NCBI RefSeq assembly: GCF_000425485.1
Contig: NZ_AUDN01000022.1
Span: 62,001 to 126,000, forward strand
Direction of reading: 5' to 3'
DNA length: 64,000 nucleotides
Source of the DNA: Flavobacterium tegetincola DSM 22377
GTDB lineage: Bacteria > Bacteroidota > Bacteroidia > Flavobacteriales > Flavobacteriaceae
Under the pieces are notes generated by a model that was not told the DNA's origin, made no database searches, and saw nothing but the letters and a program-made list of their open reading frames with translations. Shown here piece by piece: positions 53,360-62,470 of the stretch. Position numbers and translations under genes: made by a program. Position 1 is the first letter of the stretch. Each line of letters starts with the position of its first letter.

Positions 53360-53399
53360 TATCAAAAAAATTAATTAATCAGTAACAATATAAAGGATT

Positions 53400-54803
53400 A
53401 TGTCGTCTCACTACGAAGCACCCATTAGAAAACCTTTGATTATAGGTGATAAATCTTATCACGATATAACAGTAGATGTAGCTGCACCTGTTGAAGGTAG
53501 AGCAAACAAGCAATGGTGGATTGTATTTTCAATCGCACTTATAGCCTTCCTTTGGGGACTAGGCTGCATTATTTATACCATCTCTACAGGTATTGGAACA
53601 TGGGGATTAAACAAAACAGTCGGATGGGCTTGGGATATTACCAATTTCGTTTGGTGGGTAGGTATTGGTCACGCAGGAACTTTGATTTCTGCCGTACTTT
53701 TACTTTTCCGTCAAAAATGGAGAATGGCAATTAACCGCTCTGCGGAAGCAATGACCATTTTCTCTGTAGTACAAGCAGGTTTATTTCCAATTATTCACAT
53801 GGGTCGTCCATGGTTAGCGTATTGGGTATTGCCAATTCCAAATCAGTTCGGTTCATTATGGGTCAACTTTAACTCACCTTTACTTTGGGATGTATTCGCG
53901 ATTTCGACGTACCTTTCTGTATCATTAGTTTTCTGGTGGACAGGTTTGCTGCCTGATTTTGCAATGCTAAGAGATAGAGCAATTACTCCTTTTACAAAAA
54001 GAGTGTATTCTATCTTAAGTTTTGGATGGAGCGGTAGAGCTAAAGATTGGCAACGTTTTGAAGAAGTTTCTTTGGTGCTTGCAGGTTTAGCAACTCCATT
54101 GGTACTTTCGGTGCACACCATTGTATCATTCGATTTTGCAACATCTGTAATTCCTGGTTGGCATACTACAATTTTCCCTCCGTACTTTGTGGCGGGAGCG
54201 GTTTTCTCTGGATTTGCAATGGTAAATACCTTGTTGATCATTATGAGAAAAGTTTCTCACCTTGAAGCATATATTACAGTACAACATATCGAATTGATGA
54301 ATATTGTAATCATGATTACAGGTTCGATAGTAGGTGTAGCCTATATTACTGAATTGTTTGTGGCTTGGTATTCTGGAGTAGAGTATGAGCAGTATGCATT
54401 TTTGAATAGAGCAACGGGACCTTACTGGTGGGCTTACTGGTCAATGATGACGTGTAATGTTTTCTCTCCGCAATTTATGTGGTTCAAGAAATTAAGAACA
54501 AGTATCATGTTTTCATTCGTTATTTCTATTGTAGTAAATATCGGAATGTGGTTTGAGCGTTTTGTAATTATCGTTACTTCATTGCACAGAGATTACTTGC
54601 CATCTTCATGGACAATGTTCTCACCAACTTTTGTTGATATCGGAACATTTATAGGAACTATTGGATTCTTCTTCGTATTATTCTTACTTTACGCACGTTC
54701 TTTCCCAGTGATTGCACAAGCAGAGGTGAAAACGATTTTGAAATCATCTGGAGAAAATTATAAAAAATTAAGAGAAGAAAATAAACATTCACACCATGAG
54801 TAG
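53400..54803 (+). CDS. actC: alternative complex III subunit ActC (NrfD-like)
   Basis: A 467-residue, about ten-helix NrfD/PsrC-type membrane subunit. GIGHAGTLISAVLLLFRQKWR, MGRPWLAYWV and HTIVSFDFATSVIPGWHTTIFPPYFVAGA are typical. It holds the quinol site on the periplasmic side and may conduct protons. Its 3' end overlaps actD by 8 bases. Confidence 0.94.
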   Translation: MSSHYEAPIRKPLIIGDKSYHDITVDVAAPVEGRANKQWWIVFSIALIAFLWGLGCIIYTISTGIGTWGLNKTVGWAWDITNFVWWVGIGHAGTLISAVLLLFRQKWRMAINRSAEAMTIFSVVQAGLFPIIHMGRPWLAYWVLPIPNQFGSLWVNFNSPLLWDVFAISTYLSVSLVFWWTGLLPDFAMLRDRAITPFTKRVYSILSFGWSGRAKDWQRFEEVSLVLAGLATPLVLSVHTIVSFDFATSVIPGWHTTIFPPYFVAGAVFSGFAMVNTLLIIMRKVSHLEAYITVQHIELMNIVIMITGSIVGVAYITELFVAWYSGVEYEQYAFLNRATGPYWWAYWSMMTCNVFSPQFMWFKKLRTSIMFSFVISIVVNIGMWFERFVIIVTSLHRDYLPSSWTMFSPTFVDIGTFIGTIGFFFVLFLLYARSFPVIAQAEVKTILKSSGENYKKLREENKHSHHE

Positions 54804-55323
54804 TAATAAAGTTATATACGCTATTTATAATGATGATGACATTTTGATGGATGCTGTAAAGCAAACTCGTGCAGCTCATCATCACATAGAAGAAGTTTTT
54901 ACTCCATTTCCTGTTCACGGTTTGGATAAAGCAATGGGATTAGCACCAACGCGTTTGGCAATATGTTCATTCATTTATGGATTAATTGGTTTGTCGTTTG
55001 CAACTTGGATGATGAATTTCATCATGATACAAGATTGGCCGATGGACATTGGTGGAAAGCCAAGTTTTAGCTACATCGAAAATATGCCGTCATTTGTGCC
55101 AATTATGTTTGAAATGACTGTATTTTTTGCAGCTCACTTAATGGTTATCACATTTTATATGAGAAGTAGATTGTGGCCGTTTAAACAAGCTGAAAATCCA
55201 GACGTTAGAACAACAGATGATCATTTTTTGATGGAGGTATCTGTTAATAATAATGAGGAAGAGTTAATCGCTTTCTTTCAGAATACAGGAGCGGTAGAAG
55301 TTAAAGTAATTGAAAAGCATTAA
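54796..55323 (+). CDS. actD: alternative complex III subunit ActD (DUF3341)
   Basis: A 175-residue protein with two transmembrane helices (about 59-80 and 98-122) after a cytosolic N-terminal domain (VIYAIYNDDDILMDAVKQTRAA). DUF3341 proteins are the ActD subunits that pack against ActC. The start overlaps the actC stop. Confidence 0.92.
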   Translation: MSSNKVIYAIYNDDDILMDAVKQTRAAHHHIEEVFTPFPVHGLDKAMGLAPTRLAICSFIYGLIGLSFATWMMNFIMIQDWPMDIGGKPSFSYIENMPSFVPIMFEMTVFFAAHLMVITFYMRSRLWPFKQAENPDVRTTDDHFLMEVSVNNNEEELIAFFQNTGAVEVKVIEKH

Positions 55324-55331
55324 TAGTAAAT

Positions 55332-55877
55332 ATGAAAAGCTTAAGTAAAATAGTAATTGTTTTAGGTTTCGCAACGTTCTTCACTTCATGTGCGGATTCG
55401 AGTGCACCTAATTACCAATATTTTCCAAACATGTACGAGTCGGTAGGTTATGAAACCTATGCAGAGTCTGACGCGTTTGCAAATGGAAAAGAGGCTCAAG
55501 AAGTTCCTGCTGGTGCTGTAAAAAGAGGTTTTACACCTTATGAGTACGCAAATACAAATGAAGGTTATGCGTTGGCAAAAGCCAATTCAAAATCGCCTTT
55601 AGATGCTTCTAAGATAGATGAGCAAAAAGCGGCTGAATTATTTGTGATTTATTGCGCTATATGTCATGGTGACAATGGTAATGGTCAAGGTACTTTGGTA
55701 AAACGAGAAAAAATTCTTGGTATTCCAAGTTACGCGGATCGAGAAATTACTGAAGGTAGTGTTTATCATGTGGTAACTTACGGTTTGAACTCCATGGGAG
55801 CTTACTCAAACCAACTTACGCAAGAAGAGCGCTGGATGGTTTCCGCATATGTGATGAAATTAAAGAGCGAATTATAA
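55332..55877 (+). CDS. actE: alternative complex III subunit ActE (monohaem cytochrome c lipoprotein)
   Basis: A 181-residue lipoprotein (lipobox FFTSC, Cys20) with a single haem site CAICH at 108-112 in a cytochrome c fold (AAELFVIYCAICHGDNGNGQG) and Met in LNSMGAYSNQL as a likely axial ligand. It accepts electrons from ActA and passes them to the oxidase. Eight bases after actD. Confidence 0.94.
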   Translation: MKSLSKIVIVLGFATFFTSCADSSAPNYQYFPNMYESVGYETYAESDAFANGKEAQEVPAGAVKRGFTPYEYANTNEGYALAKANSKSPLDASKIDEQKAAELFVIYCAICHGDNGNGQGTLVKREKILGIPSYADREITEGSVYHVVTYGLNSMGAYSNQLTQEERWMVSAYVMKLKSEL

Positions 55878-55901
55878 TTGTATAACATTGATATCAAAGA
55901 T

Positions 55902-57425
55902 ATGTACACATTTTCAAGCAGATTAAAAACGTTCGCTTTTATCCTAATGGCATTAGGAATTTTAGGTATGGCTTACGGTTTTTATATGGCACCAAAAACG
56001 ATAGCAGACGTTGAAGCTATTTTAGATAAAGAAGCGGCAGAACATCATGGAAGTCATGATGGTGCTGAAGCACATACTACCACAAACGAAACGCACACTA
56101 CTACTGCTGTAGCTCAGACTGAGACGGGTCATCATAGAGAGAATGATGCTACAATGAGCGATGCTGTTCATGTGGATACTATTGCTATTACACCAATGGC
56201 AGATGGACACCATGATGCACAAGTGGTAACTGATGTTACAACTACAACGCATAGTGAAGCAGCAGGAAGCAAGCATGAAGCACATGACGCACATGCAGAT
56301 CATGAAAAACATTTGGAACATGTATTGCACCAATTGCAAAATAAACCTTGGGCGGCATTATACATTGCGTGTATATTTTTAATGTTGATTTCATTGGGAG
56401 TTTTAGCTTTCTATGCAATTCAGCAAGTTGCACAAGCAGGATGGTCACCAGTTCTTTTTAGAGTTATGCAAGGAATTACAGCTTATTTGCCGGTAGGTTC
56501 TGTAGTGTTTTTTATCCTTTTAGTTTTAACAGGTTTGCACTTTAATCACCTATTTGTTTGGATGGTTGATGGAGTAGATGTTGTAGGTCATGAAAATTAC
56601 GATGCAATTGTAGCAAATAAAGTAGGTTACTTAAATGTTCCTGCTTGGTTGATTCGAGCGGCTATATTTTTAATCGGATGGAATTTGTACCAAATTTATT
56701 CCCGTAAAAATTGTTTGTTGCAAGATGATGCTACTGACAATTTGTACTACAAGAAAAATTTCAATATCTCAGCAATGTTTTTAGTATTCTTTATCGTTAC
56801 TGAATCAATTATGTCATGGGATTGGATTATGTCTGTGGATCCACACTGGTACAGTACATTATTTGGATGGTATGTATTTGCAAGTTTCTTTGTAAGTGGA
56901 ATTACAGTAATTGCTTTAGTTACGCTTTACATGAAATCTAGAGGATTTTTAGAATACGTAAATACAAGTCACATTCACGATTTAGCGAAGTTTATGTTCG
57001 GTATTAGTGTTTTCTGGACCTACTTATGGTTCTCTCAGTTTATGTTAATTTGGTATTCAAACATCCCAGAAGAAGTAACTTATTTTATTACAAGAATTGA
57101 AGATTACAACTTGCCGTTCTTTGGTATGGTGGTTATGAACTTTGTTTTTCCTGTTCTAATCTTAATCAATACAGATTTCAAACGTTTGTCATGGATCATT
57201 GCAATGGCTGGAATCATTATTTTATTAGGTCATTACGTAGATTTCTTCATGATGATTATGCCTGCAACTGTAGGAGACAGATGGTTTATTGGTATACCTG
57301 AAATTAGTTCGTTGATTTTCTTTATAGGTTTATTTATCTTTGTAGTATTTACTGCAATGACGAAGTCGCCTCTTTTGCCAAAACGTCACCCACTTATTGA
57401 GGAAAGTAAGCATTTTCATTATTAA
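55902..57425 (+). CDS. actF: alternative complex III subunit ActF with histidine-rich loop
   Basis: A 507-residue, about ten-helix membrane subunit related to ActC. I use the ATG at 55902 (MYTFSSRLKTFAF); the frame opens earlier with TTG at 55878. Between helix 1 and helix 2 there is an insert of about 95 residues (48-143) with 18 His, many Thr and acids (HHGSH, THSEAAGSKHEAHDAHADHEK), unlike ActC. The remainder is typical (WDWIMSVDPHWYSTLFGWYVF, SHIHDLAKFMF). The insert may bind metal. Confidence 0.9.
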   Translation: MYTFSSRLKTFAFILMALGILGMAYGFYMAPKTIADVEAILDKEAAEHHGSHDGAEAHTTTNETHTTTAVAQTETGHHRENDATMSDAVHVDTIAITPMADGHHDAQVVTDVTTTTHSEAAGSKHEAHDAHADHEKHLEHVLHQLQNKPWAALYIACIFLMLISLGVLAFYAIQQVAQAGWSPVLFRVMQGITAYLPVGSVVFFILLVLTGLHFNHLFVWMVDGVDVVGHENYDAIVANKVGYLNVPAWLIRAAIFLIGWNLYQIYSRKNCLLQDDATDNLYYKKNFNISAMFLVFFIVTESIMSWDWIMSVDPHWYSTLFGWYVFASFFVSGITVIALVTLYMKSRGFLEYVNTSHIHDLAKFMFGISVFWTYLWFSQFMLIWYSNIPEEVTYFITRIEDYNLPFFGMVVMNFVFPVLILINTDFKRLSWIIAMAGIIILLGHYVDFFMMIMPATVGDRWFIGIPEISSLIFFIGLFIFVVFTAMTKSPLLPKRHPLIEESKHFHY

Positions 57426-57443
57426 TATTTAAAGTAAAAACAG

Positions 57444-58598
57444 ATGCAGAGTTTGTTGGTAATTATAGTTTTAATTTTATTAGCTGTTGCAATTTGGCAA
57501 TTGACTAAGATATTCGATTTGACGCAAGTGGGCTTAGCAGCCAATAATTCACAAGTTGCGAACAATCAGGATAATAAAGTTCAAGGATATTTGATGTTTG
57601 CATTTATTGCTTTCTTCTACATATTCATGATCTATGGTTTAATTGTTTGGGGTCCATTAGTATTAGATAATCCCGCTTCTGAGCACGGTACTGATGTTGA
57701 TTTCTTGATGAACATTACTTGGGTTCTTATTTTTATTGTTCAGTTCATTACACAATTGTTACTTCACTATTTTGCATTTAAATATAGAGGTACTAAGGAT
57801 GCAAAAGCATTGTATTTTGCAGACAACAATAAATTAGAACTGATTTGGAGTACGATTCCTGCTGTAGTTTTAGCTGGTTTAATTCTTTACGGTTTGTACG
57901 CTTGGACCAATATAATGTTTGTCAATGAGCAAGAAGAGGATGTTATTGTAATTGAATTGTATGCGAAACAATTTGGATGGGAAGCCCGCTATGCTGGTGA
58001 AGACAATGTTCTTGGAAAAGCAAATGTACGTTACATTGAAGGTATCAATACCTTAGGTGTAGATATGGGTGACACTAACGCTCAAGACGACAAAATGGCT
58101 ACTGAATTGTACCTTCCTAAAGGTAAAAAAGTGCTTTTTAAAATGCGTTCGCAAGATGTTTTACACTCTGCTTACATGCCTCACTTTAGAGCACAGATGA
58201 ATTGTGTTCCGGGAATGGTTACTCAATTTGCATTTGTTCCAAGTTTAACTACTGAAGAATATAGAGCAATTCCAAAAATAACGGATAAAGTTGCAAATAT
58301 CAATAAATTAAGAGCTAAGAAAAGTATCGCTTTGGCTGCAAATGGTCAAGTGGCATTAGATCCTTATGAATTTGATTTCTTGTTATTATGTAACAAAATT
58401 TGTGGAGCATCGCATTACAACATGCAAATGAAAATTACTGTTGTATCGCCTGAAGAATATAAAGCATGGTTGGCAGAAAAGCCTACGATGAGTCAACAAA
58501 TGAAAGAAGCAGCAGCAAGTGCTGAACCAGCTGTAATTCCGGCTGTAAGTGCAGACTCCACAATGGTGGAAGCTCCTATCGTTGTACTTGCCAATTAA
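57444..58598 (+). CDS. coxB: cytochrome c oxidase subunit II
   Basis: A 384-residue subunit with three helices (about 3-22, 48-72, 90-112 and the next TM at 136-157) and a periplasmic cupredoxin domain. CuA ligands are present: His241 (DVLHSAYMPHF) and Cys316, Cys320, His324, Met327 in CNKICGASHYNM. Lys318 stands where most families have Glu. Accepts electrons from ACIII/cytochrome c. Co-transcribed with actA-F and coxA. Confidence 0.94.
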   Translation: MQSLLVIIVLILLAVAIWQLTKIFDLTQVGLAANNSQVANNQDNKVQGYLMFAFIAFFYIFMIYGLIVWGPLVLDNPASEHGTDVDFLMNITWVLIFIVQFITQLLLHYFAFKYRGTKDAKALYFADNNKLELIWSTIPAVVLAGLILYGLYAWTNIMFVNEQEEDVIVIELYAKQFGWEARYAGEDNVLGKANVRYIEGINTLGVDMGDTNAQDDKMATELYLPKGKKVLFKMRSQDVLHSAYMPHFRAQMNCVPGMVTQFAFVPSLTTEEYRAIPKITDKVANINKLRAKKSIALAANGQVALDPYEFDFLLLCNKICGASHYNMQMKITVVSPEEYKAWLAEKPTMSQQMKEAAASAEPAVIPAVSADSTMVEAPIVVLAN

Positions 58599-58643
58599 TA
58601 CGTATTAAATCTCTTTATTTAATAAAAAATTAAATTATAAAAT

Positions 58644-60434
58644 ATGTCAGTAGAAGGACACACTCACGATCACGAAGAAGAACACCACCATAAAGATACT
58701 TTCATAACAAAGTACATCTTCAGTATTGATCATAAAATGATTGCCAAACAATACCTTATTACAGGTATTATTATGGGAGTTATCGGCGTTGGTATGTCAA
58801 TGCTTTTTAGAATGCAATTGGCATGGCCTGAAGAAGCTTTTGGTATCTTTAAATTCTTCTTAGGTGAAAAATTTGCTCCAGGTGGAGTATTAAAAAATGA
58901 CGCTTACCTTGCTTTAGTGACTATTCACGGAACGATCATGGTATTCTTTGTGCTAACTGCTGGTTTAAGTGGAACGTTTAGTAATTTACTAATCCCACTT
59001 CAAATTGGTGCGCGAGATATGGCTTCCGGATTTATGAACATGATTTCCTACTGGTTATTTTTCTTATCGTCAGTAATCATGATCAGTTCACTTTTTGTGG
59101 AATCTGGACCTGCATCATCAGGATGGACTATTTATCCACCGCTTTCTGCATTACCTCAAGCTATACCAGGTTCAGGAATGGGTATGACACTTTGGTTGAT
59201 TGCTATGGCAATTTTCATCGCGTCTTCTTTAATGGGATCTTTGAATTACGTAGTAACTGTAATTAATTTACGTACAAAAGGGATGTCAATGACACGCCTT
59301 CCGTTAACAATTTGGACATTTTTCGTAACTGCAATCATTGGTATCGTTTCCTTCCCCGTTCTTTTATCAGCAGCTTTATTGTTGATCATGGATAGAAGTT
59401 TTGGTACTTCATTCTTCCTGTCTGATATTTATATAGCAGGAGAAGTATTGCACTACCAAGGTGGTTCACCAGTTTTGTTTGAACACTTATTTTGGTTCTT
59501 AGGACACCCTGAAGTATATATCGTTATCTTACCAGCAATGGGAATTGTTTCTGAAGTTTTAGCAACCAATTCACGTAAACCTATTTTTGGATACCGTGCG
59601 ATGATTGTTTCTACTCTTGCAATTGCATTTTTATCTACAATCGTTTGGGGTCACCACATGTTTGTTTCAGGTATGAATCCATTTTTAGGTTCTGTATTTA
59701 CATTTACTACATTATTAATTGCAATTCCTTCTGCGGTAAAAGCGTTCAACTGGATTACAACTATTTGGAAAGGTAACTTGCAATTGAATCCTGCGATGTT
59801 GTTTTCTATCGGGATGGTATCTACCTTTATTTCTGGTGGTTTAACTGGAATTATATTAGGAGATTCTACTTTGGATATTAACGTTCACGATACCTATTTC
59901 GTTATTGCTCACTTTCACCTTGTAATGGGTATCTCTGCACTTTATGGAATGTTTGCTGGTATTTACCATTGGTTTCCAAAAATGTTTGGTAGAATGATGA
60001 ATAAAAATCTTGGATATGTCCACTTCTGGGTTACTGCAGTTTCTGCATACGGAGTGTTCTTTCCAATGCACTTTATTGGATTAGCGGGTTTACCAAGAAG
60101 ATATTATACCAATACAAATTTCCCATTGTTTGATGATTTACAAAACGTAAATGTTTTGATAACCATCTTCGCTTTAATAGGTGGTGCATTTACATTGGTG
60201 TTTTTATTCAACTTTTTCTACAGTATTTTTTACGGAGAGAAAGCAATTCAGAATCCATGGAAAGCAACTACATTAGAATGGACTACTCCAGTAGAGCACA
60301 TTCACGGAAACTGGCCTGGTGCTATTCCTGAAGTGTACAGATGGCCATATGATTACAGCAAACCAGGTTGGGATGTTGATTTTGTACCGCAAAACGTTCC
60401 AATGAAGGAAGGTGAAGAAGTACTCAACCACTAA
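58644..60434 (+). CDS. coxA: cytochrome c oxidase subunit I
   Basis: A 596-residue haem-copper oxidase catalytic subunit. Low-spin haem His and binuclear centre are visible: TIHGTIMVFFVLTAG, WFLGHPEVYIVILPAMG with the His-Tyr crosslink region, IVWGHHMFVSG, and HDTYFVIAHFHLVMG. The first 16 residues hold six His. It reduces O2 to water while pumping protons. No subunit III or IV follows; they must be elsewhere. Confidence 0.96.
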   Translation: MSVEGHTHDHEEEHHHKDTFITKYIFSIDHKMIAKQYLITGIIMGVIGVGMSMLFRMQLAWPEEAFGIFKFFLGEKFAPGGVLKNDAYLALVTIHGTIMVFFVLTAGLSGTFSNLLIPLQIGARDMASGFMNMISYWLFFLSSVIMISSLFVESGPASSGWTIYPPLSALPQAIPGSGMGMTLWLIAMAIFIASSLMGSLNYVVTVINLRTKGMSMTRLPLTIWTFFVTAIIGIVSFPVLLSAALLLIMDRSFGTSFFLSDIYIAGEVLHYQGGSPVLFEHLFWFLGHPEVYIVILPAMGIVSEVLATNSRKPIFGYRAMIVSTLAIAFLSTIVWGHHMFVSGMNPFLGSVFTFTTLLIAIPSAVKAFNWITTIWKGNLQLNPAMLFSIGMVSTFISGGLTGIILGDSTLDINVHDTYFVIAHFHLVMGISALYGMFAGIYHWFPKMFGRMMNKNLGYVHFWVTAVSAYGVFFPMHFIGLAGLPRRYYTNTNFPLFDDLQNVNVLITIFALIGGAFTLVFLFNFFYSIFYGEKAIQNPWKATTLEWTTPVEHIHGNWPGAIPEVYRWPYDYSKPGWDVDFVPQNVPMKEGEEVLNH

Positions 60435-60453
60435 CTTATCTTATAAAAATATT

Positions 60454-60481
60454 AAAATCCTGCTTCGGCAGGATTTTTTTT
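60454..60481 (+). terminator. terminator of the act-cox operon
   Basis: Perfect ten-base-pair stem AAAATCCTGC/GCAGGATTTT with TTCG tetraloop, then T run. Confidence 0.93.
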
Positions 60482-60512
60482 GTTTAATTTTTTTACCTTT
60501 AAATAAAAACTT

Positions 60513-60791
60513 ATGAGTACAGTAAACATCACAGAAAACAATCGTTTTGAATTAGAAGTAGAAGGTAAAATTGCATTTATAGAATTTGATAAGATTGAGC
60601 CCAATATTTTAGATTTAGTACATACTGAAGTGCCAGAAGAACTAGGTGGTAAAGGCGTGGGAAGCAAGTTAGTTGAAGGAGCTTTAAACTATTGTAAAGA
60701 AAATGGCTTGTTGGTAATTCCTTCTTGTTCCTTTGTTAAAAATTACATGGACAAACACGACGAGTGGAGCGACTTAATTGCACAAAAATAA
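60513..60791 (+). CDS. small GNAT family N-acetyltransferase
   Basis: A 92-residue YidJ-like (COG2388) GNAT protein. ARF-ELEVEGKIAFIEFDKIEP opening type, HTEVPEELGGKGVGSKLVEGAL with the acetyl-CoA-binding GxGxG/A loop, and SCSFVKNYMDKHDEW. Lacks the N-terminal GNAT part, as usual in this subfamily. Acceptor unknown. Lies between the oxidase terminator and ruvB. Confidence 0.88.
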   Translation: MSTVNITENNRFELEVEGKIAFIEFDKIEPNILDLVHTEVPEELGGKGVGSKLVEGALNYCKENGLLVIPSCSFVKNYMDKHDEWSDLIAQK

Positions 60792-60832
60792 TTTGGGACT
60801 GATTTAAATTTAGTTCTATTGATTCCAATGTT

Positions 60833-60840
60833 TATCTTTG
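60833..60840 (+). promoter_or_regulatory. -7 element of the ruvB promoter
   Basis: TATCTTTG ends only four bases before the ruvB ATG, so the transcript probably starts at or within a few bases of the start codon. Confidence 0.5.
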
Positions 60841-60844
60841 TCTT

Positions 60845-61867
60845 ATGAATGAAAATTTAGATCCTACCAATTCCGGTTTTAATCCTGACGAACTTGATTT
60901 AGAACGCAAACTCAGACCACTTTCGTTTGATGATTTTGCAGGTCAAGATCAAATTTTAGACAACCTTAAAGTCTTTGTTCAAGCTGCAAATATGCGGAAC
61001 GAAGCTTTAGATCACGCTCTTTTCCATGGACCTCCAGGTTTAGGGAAAACTACATTGGCTAACATTTTAGCCAACGAGTTAGGCGTTGGTATTAAAATTA
61101 CTTCGGGTCCTGTTTTGGATAAACCAGGTGATTTGGCAGGTTTGCTAACCAATCTTGAAGAACGCGATGTGCTTTTTATTGATGAAATCCATCGCTTAAG
61201 TCCAATTGTGGAAGAATATCTGTATTCGGCCATGGAGGATTTTAAGATTGATATTATGATTGAGTCAGGCCCAAACGCACGAACGGTTCAAATTAATCTT
61301 AATCCATTTACACTCGTTGGAGCTACAACTCGTTCTGGCTTACTTACAGCTCCAATGCGAGCGCGTTTTGGAATCCAGAGTCGATTGCAATATTACAACA
61401 AAGAATTACTTACAACAATCGTAGAACGAAGTGCAACCATTCTTAAAGTGCCAATATCATATGAAGCCGCTTTGGAAATTGCAGGCAGAAGTCGCGGAAC
61501 TCCTCGTATTGCAAATGCGTTGCTTCGACGTGTGCGTGATTTTGCACAAATTAAAGGTAACGGTTCCATCGATATTGAAATTGCTCGATTCTCGTTAAAA
61601 GCGTTGAATGTAGATGCATTTGGTTTAGATGAAATGGACAATAAGATTTTACATACCATTATCGATAAATTTAAAGGCGGTCCAGTCGGGTTGTCCACTT
61701 TGGCAACAGCCGTATCCGAAAGCAGTGAAACCATTGAGGAAGTCTATGAACCTTTTTTAATTCAAGAAGGTTTTATAATGCGAACGCCTCGTGGTCGGGA
61801 AGTAACAGAAAAAGCTTATACACATTTAGGAAAAATTAATAGTAGAATTCAAGGAGGGTTATTTTAA
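60845..61867 (+). CDS. ruvB: Holliday junction branch migration helicase RuvB
   Basis: A 340-residue AAA+ motor of the RuvAB complex. Walker [10 protein letters not shown], Walker [10 protein letters not shown], sensor/arginine finger [16 protein letters not shown], and the winged-helix C-terminus ([17 protein letters not shown]). Full length. RuvA and RuvC are not in the window. Confidence 0.98.
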   Translation: MNENLDPTNSGFNPDELDLERKLRPLSFDDFAGQDQILDNLKVFVQAANMRNEALDHALFHGPPGLGKTTLANILANELGVGIKITSGPVLDKPGDLAGLLTNLEERDVLFIDEIHRLSPIVEEYLYSAMEDFKIDIMIESGPNARTVQINLNPFTLVGATTRSGLLTAPMRARFGIQSRLQYYNKELLTTIVERSATILKVPISYEAALEIAGRSRGTPRIANALLRRVRDFAQIKGNGSIDIEIARFSLKALNVDAFGLDEMDNKILHTIIDKFKGGPVGLSTLATAVSESSETIEEVYEPFLIQEGFIMRTPRGREVTEKAYTHLGKINSRIQGGLF

Positions 61868-61887
61868 TTTAAGATTTTAGATTTAAG

Positions 61888-61906
61888 ATTTTTGATTTAT
61901 GAATTA
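61888..61906. repeat. left arm of 19-bp perfect inverted repeat
   Basis: ATTTTTGATTTATGAATTA, the exact reverse complement of 62502-62520. It is in a word-repeat stretch (TTTAAGATTTTAGATTTAAG) just after ruvB. The two arms bracket the four-helix-bundle gene. Confidence 0.75.
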
Positions 61907-62117
61907 GAAACAATACGTTTTTTAAATTTTGTTAGACTGAAGCGATTTTAGATTTTTATTAGTGTTATGTGATAATTTCTTTTAAACAAAAGTACTTGCT
62001 TTCTGAAGTGACGCACTATTAATAAATAGTTTGGTAGTTAGGCTAATCTTTTTTTAATCAAAATAGGACATTATGAATTCAATTGACTTATAAGCTAGAA
62101 CTAAAAAGTTTGCATTA

Positions 62118-62441
62118 ATGATTATCGATTTAGTGGAAGTATTACCGAACACTATTTCATGTAGAGTTATTGCGAATCAAATTGCAAAAAGCGGCACTTC
62201 AGTTGGAGCGAATTATAGGGCAGTTTGCAGAGCTAAAAGCGATCGCGAATTTGTCGCAAAAATGACAATTGTAATTGAAGAAGCTGATGAAACGTTATTT
62301 TGGATTGAAATTATTCAAGAGAAAAAATGGGCAGATTATGACACTTTAAATTTAATTTGGAAAGAAGGAAATGAATTAACTGCAATATTTGTTGCCACAA
62401 TAAAGAAAGTTAAAACTCGCCTAAATGATTCGAAATCTTAA
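62118..62441 (+). CDS. four-helix-bundle protein (S23/IVP-like), N-terminus interrupted
   Basis: A 107-residue member of the four-helix-bundle family related to the 23S rRNA intervening-sequence (IVP/S23) and avd proteins: NTISCRVIANQIAKSGTSVGANYRAVCRAKSDREF and EEADETLFWIEII are diagnostic. Family members usually begin some 15 residues earlier (ELKxRTKKFAL). That segment is readable in frame from the ATG at 62073 as MNSIDL-stop-ARTKKFAL, with TAA at 62091-62093. So the first start was lost to a nonsense codon, and the ATG at 62118 would give a shortened protein. It lies within a 19-bp inverted repeat. Confidence 0.8.
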   Translation: MIIDLVEVLPNTISCRVIANQIAKSGTSVGANYRAVCRAKSDREFVAKMTIVIEEADETLFWIEIIQEKKWADYDTLNLIWKEGNELTAIFVATIKKVKTRLNDSKS

Positions 62442-62470
62442 TCTGCTGAATTCGTTTTTTAAAGGGTTTT

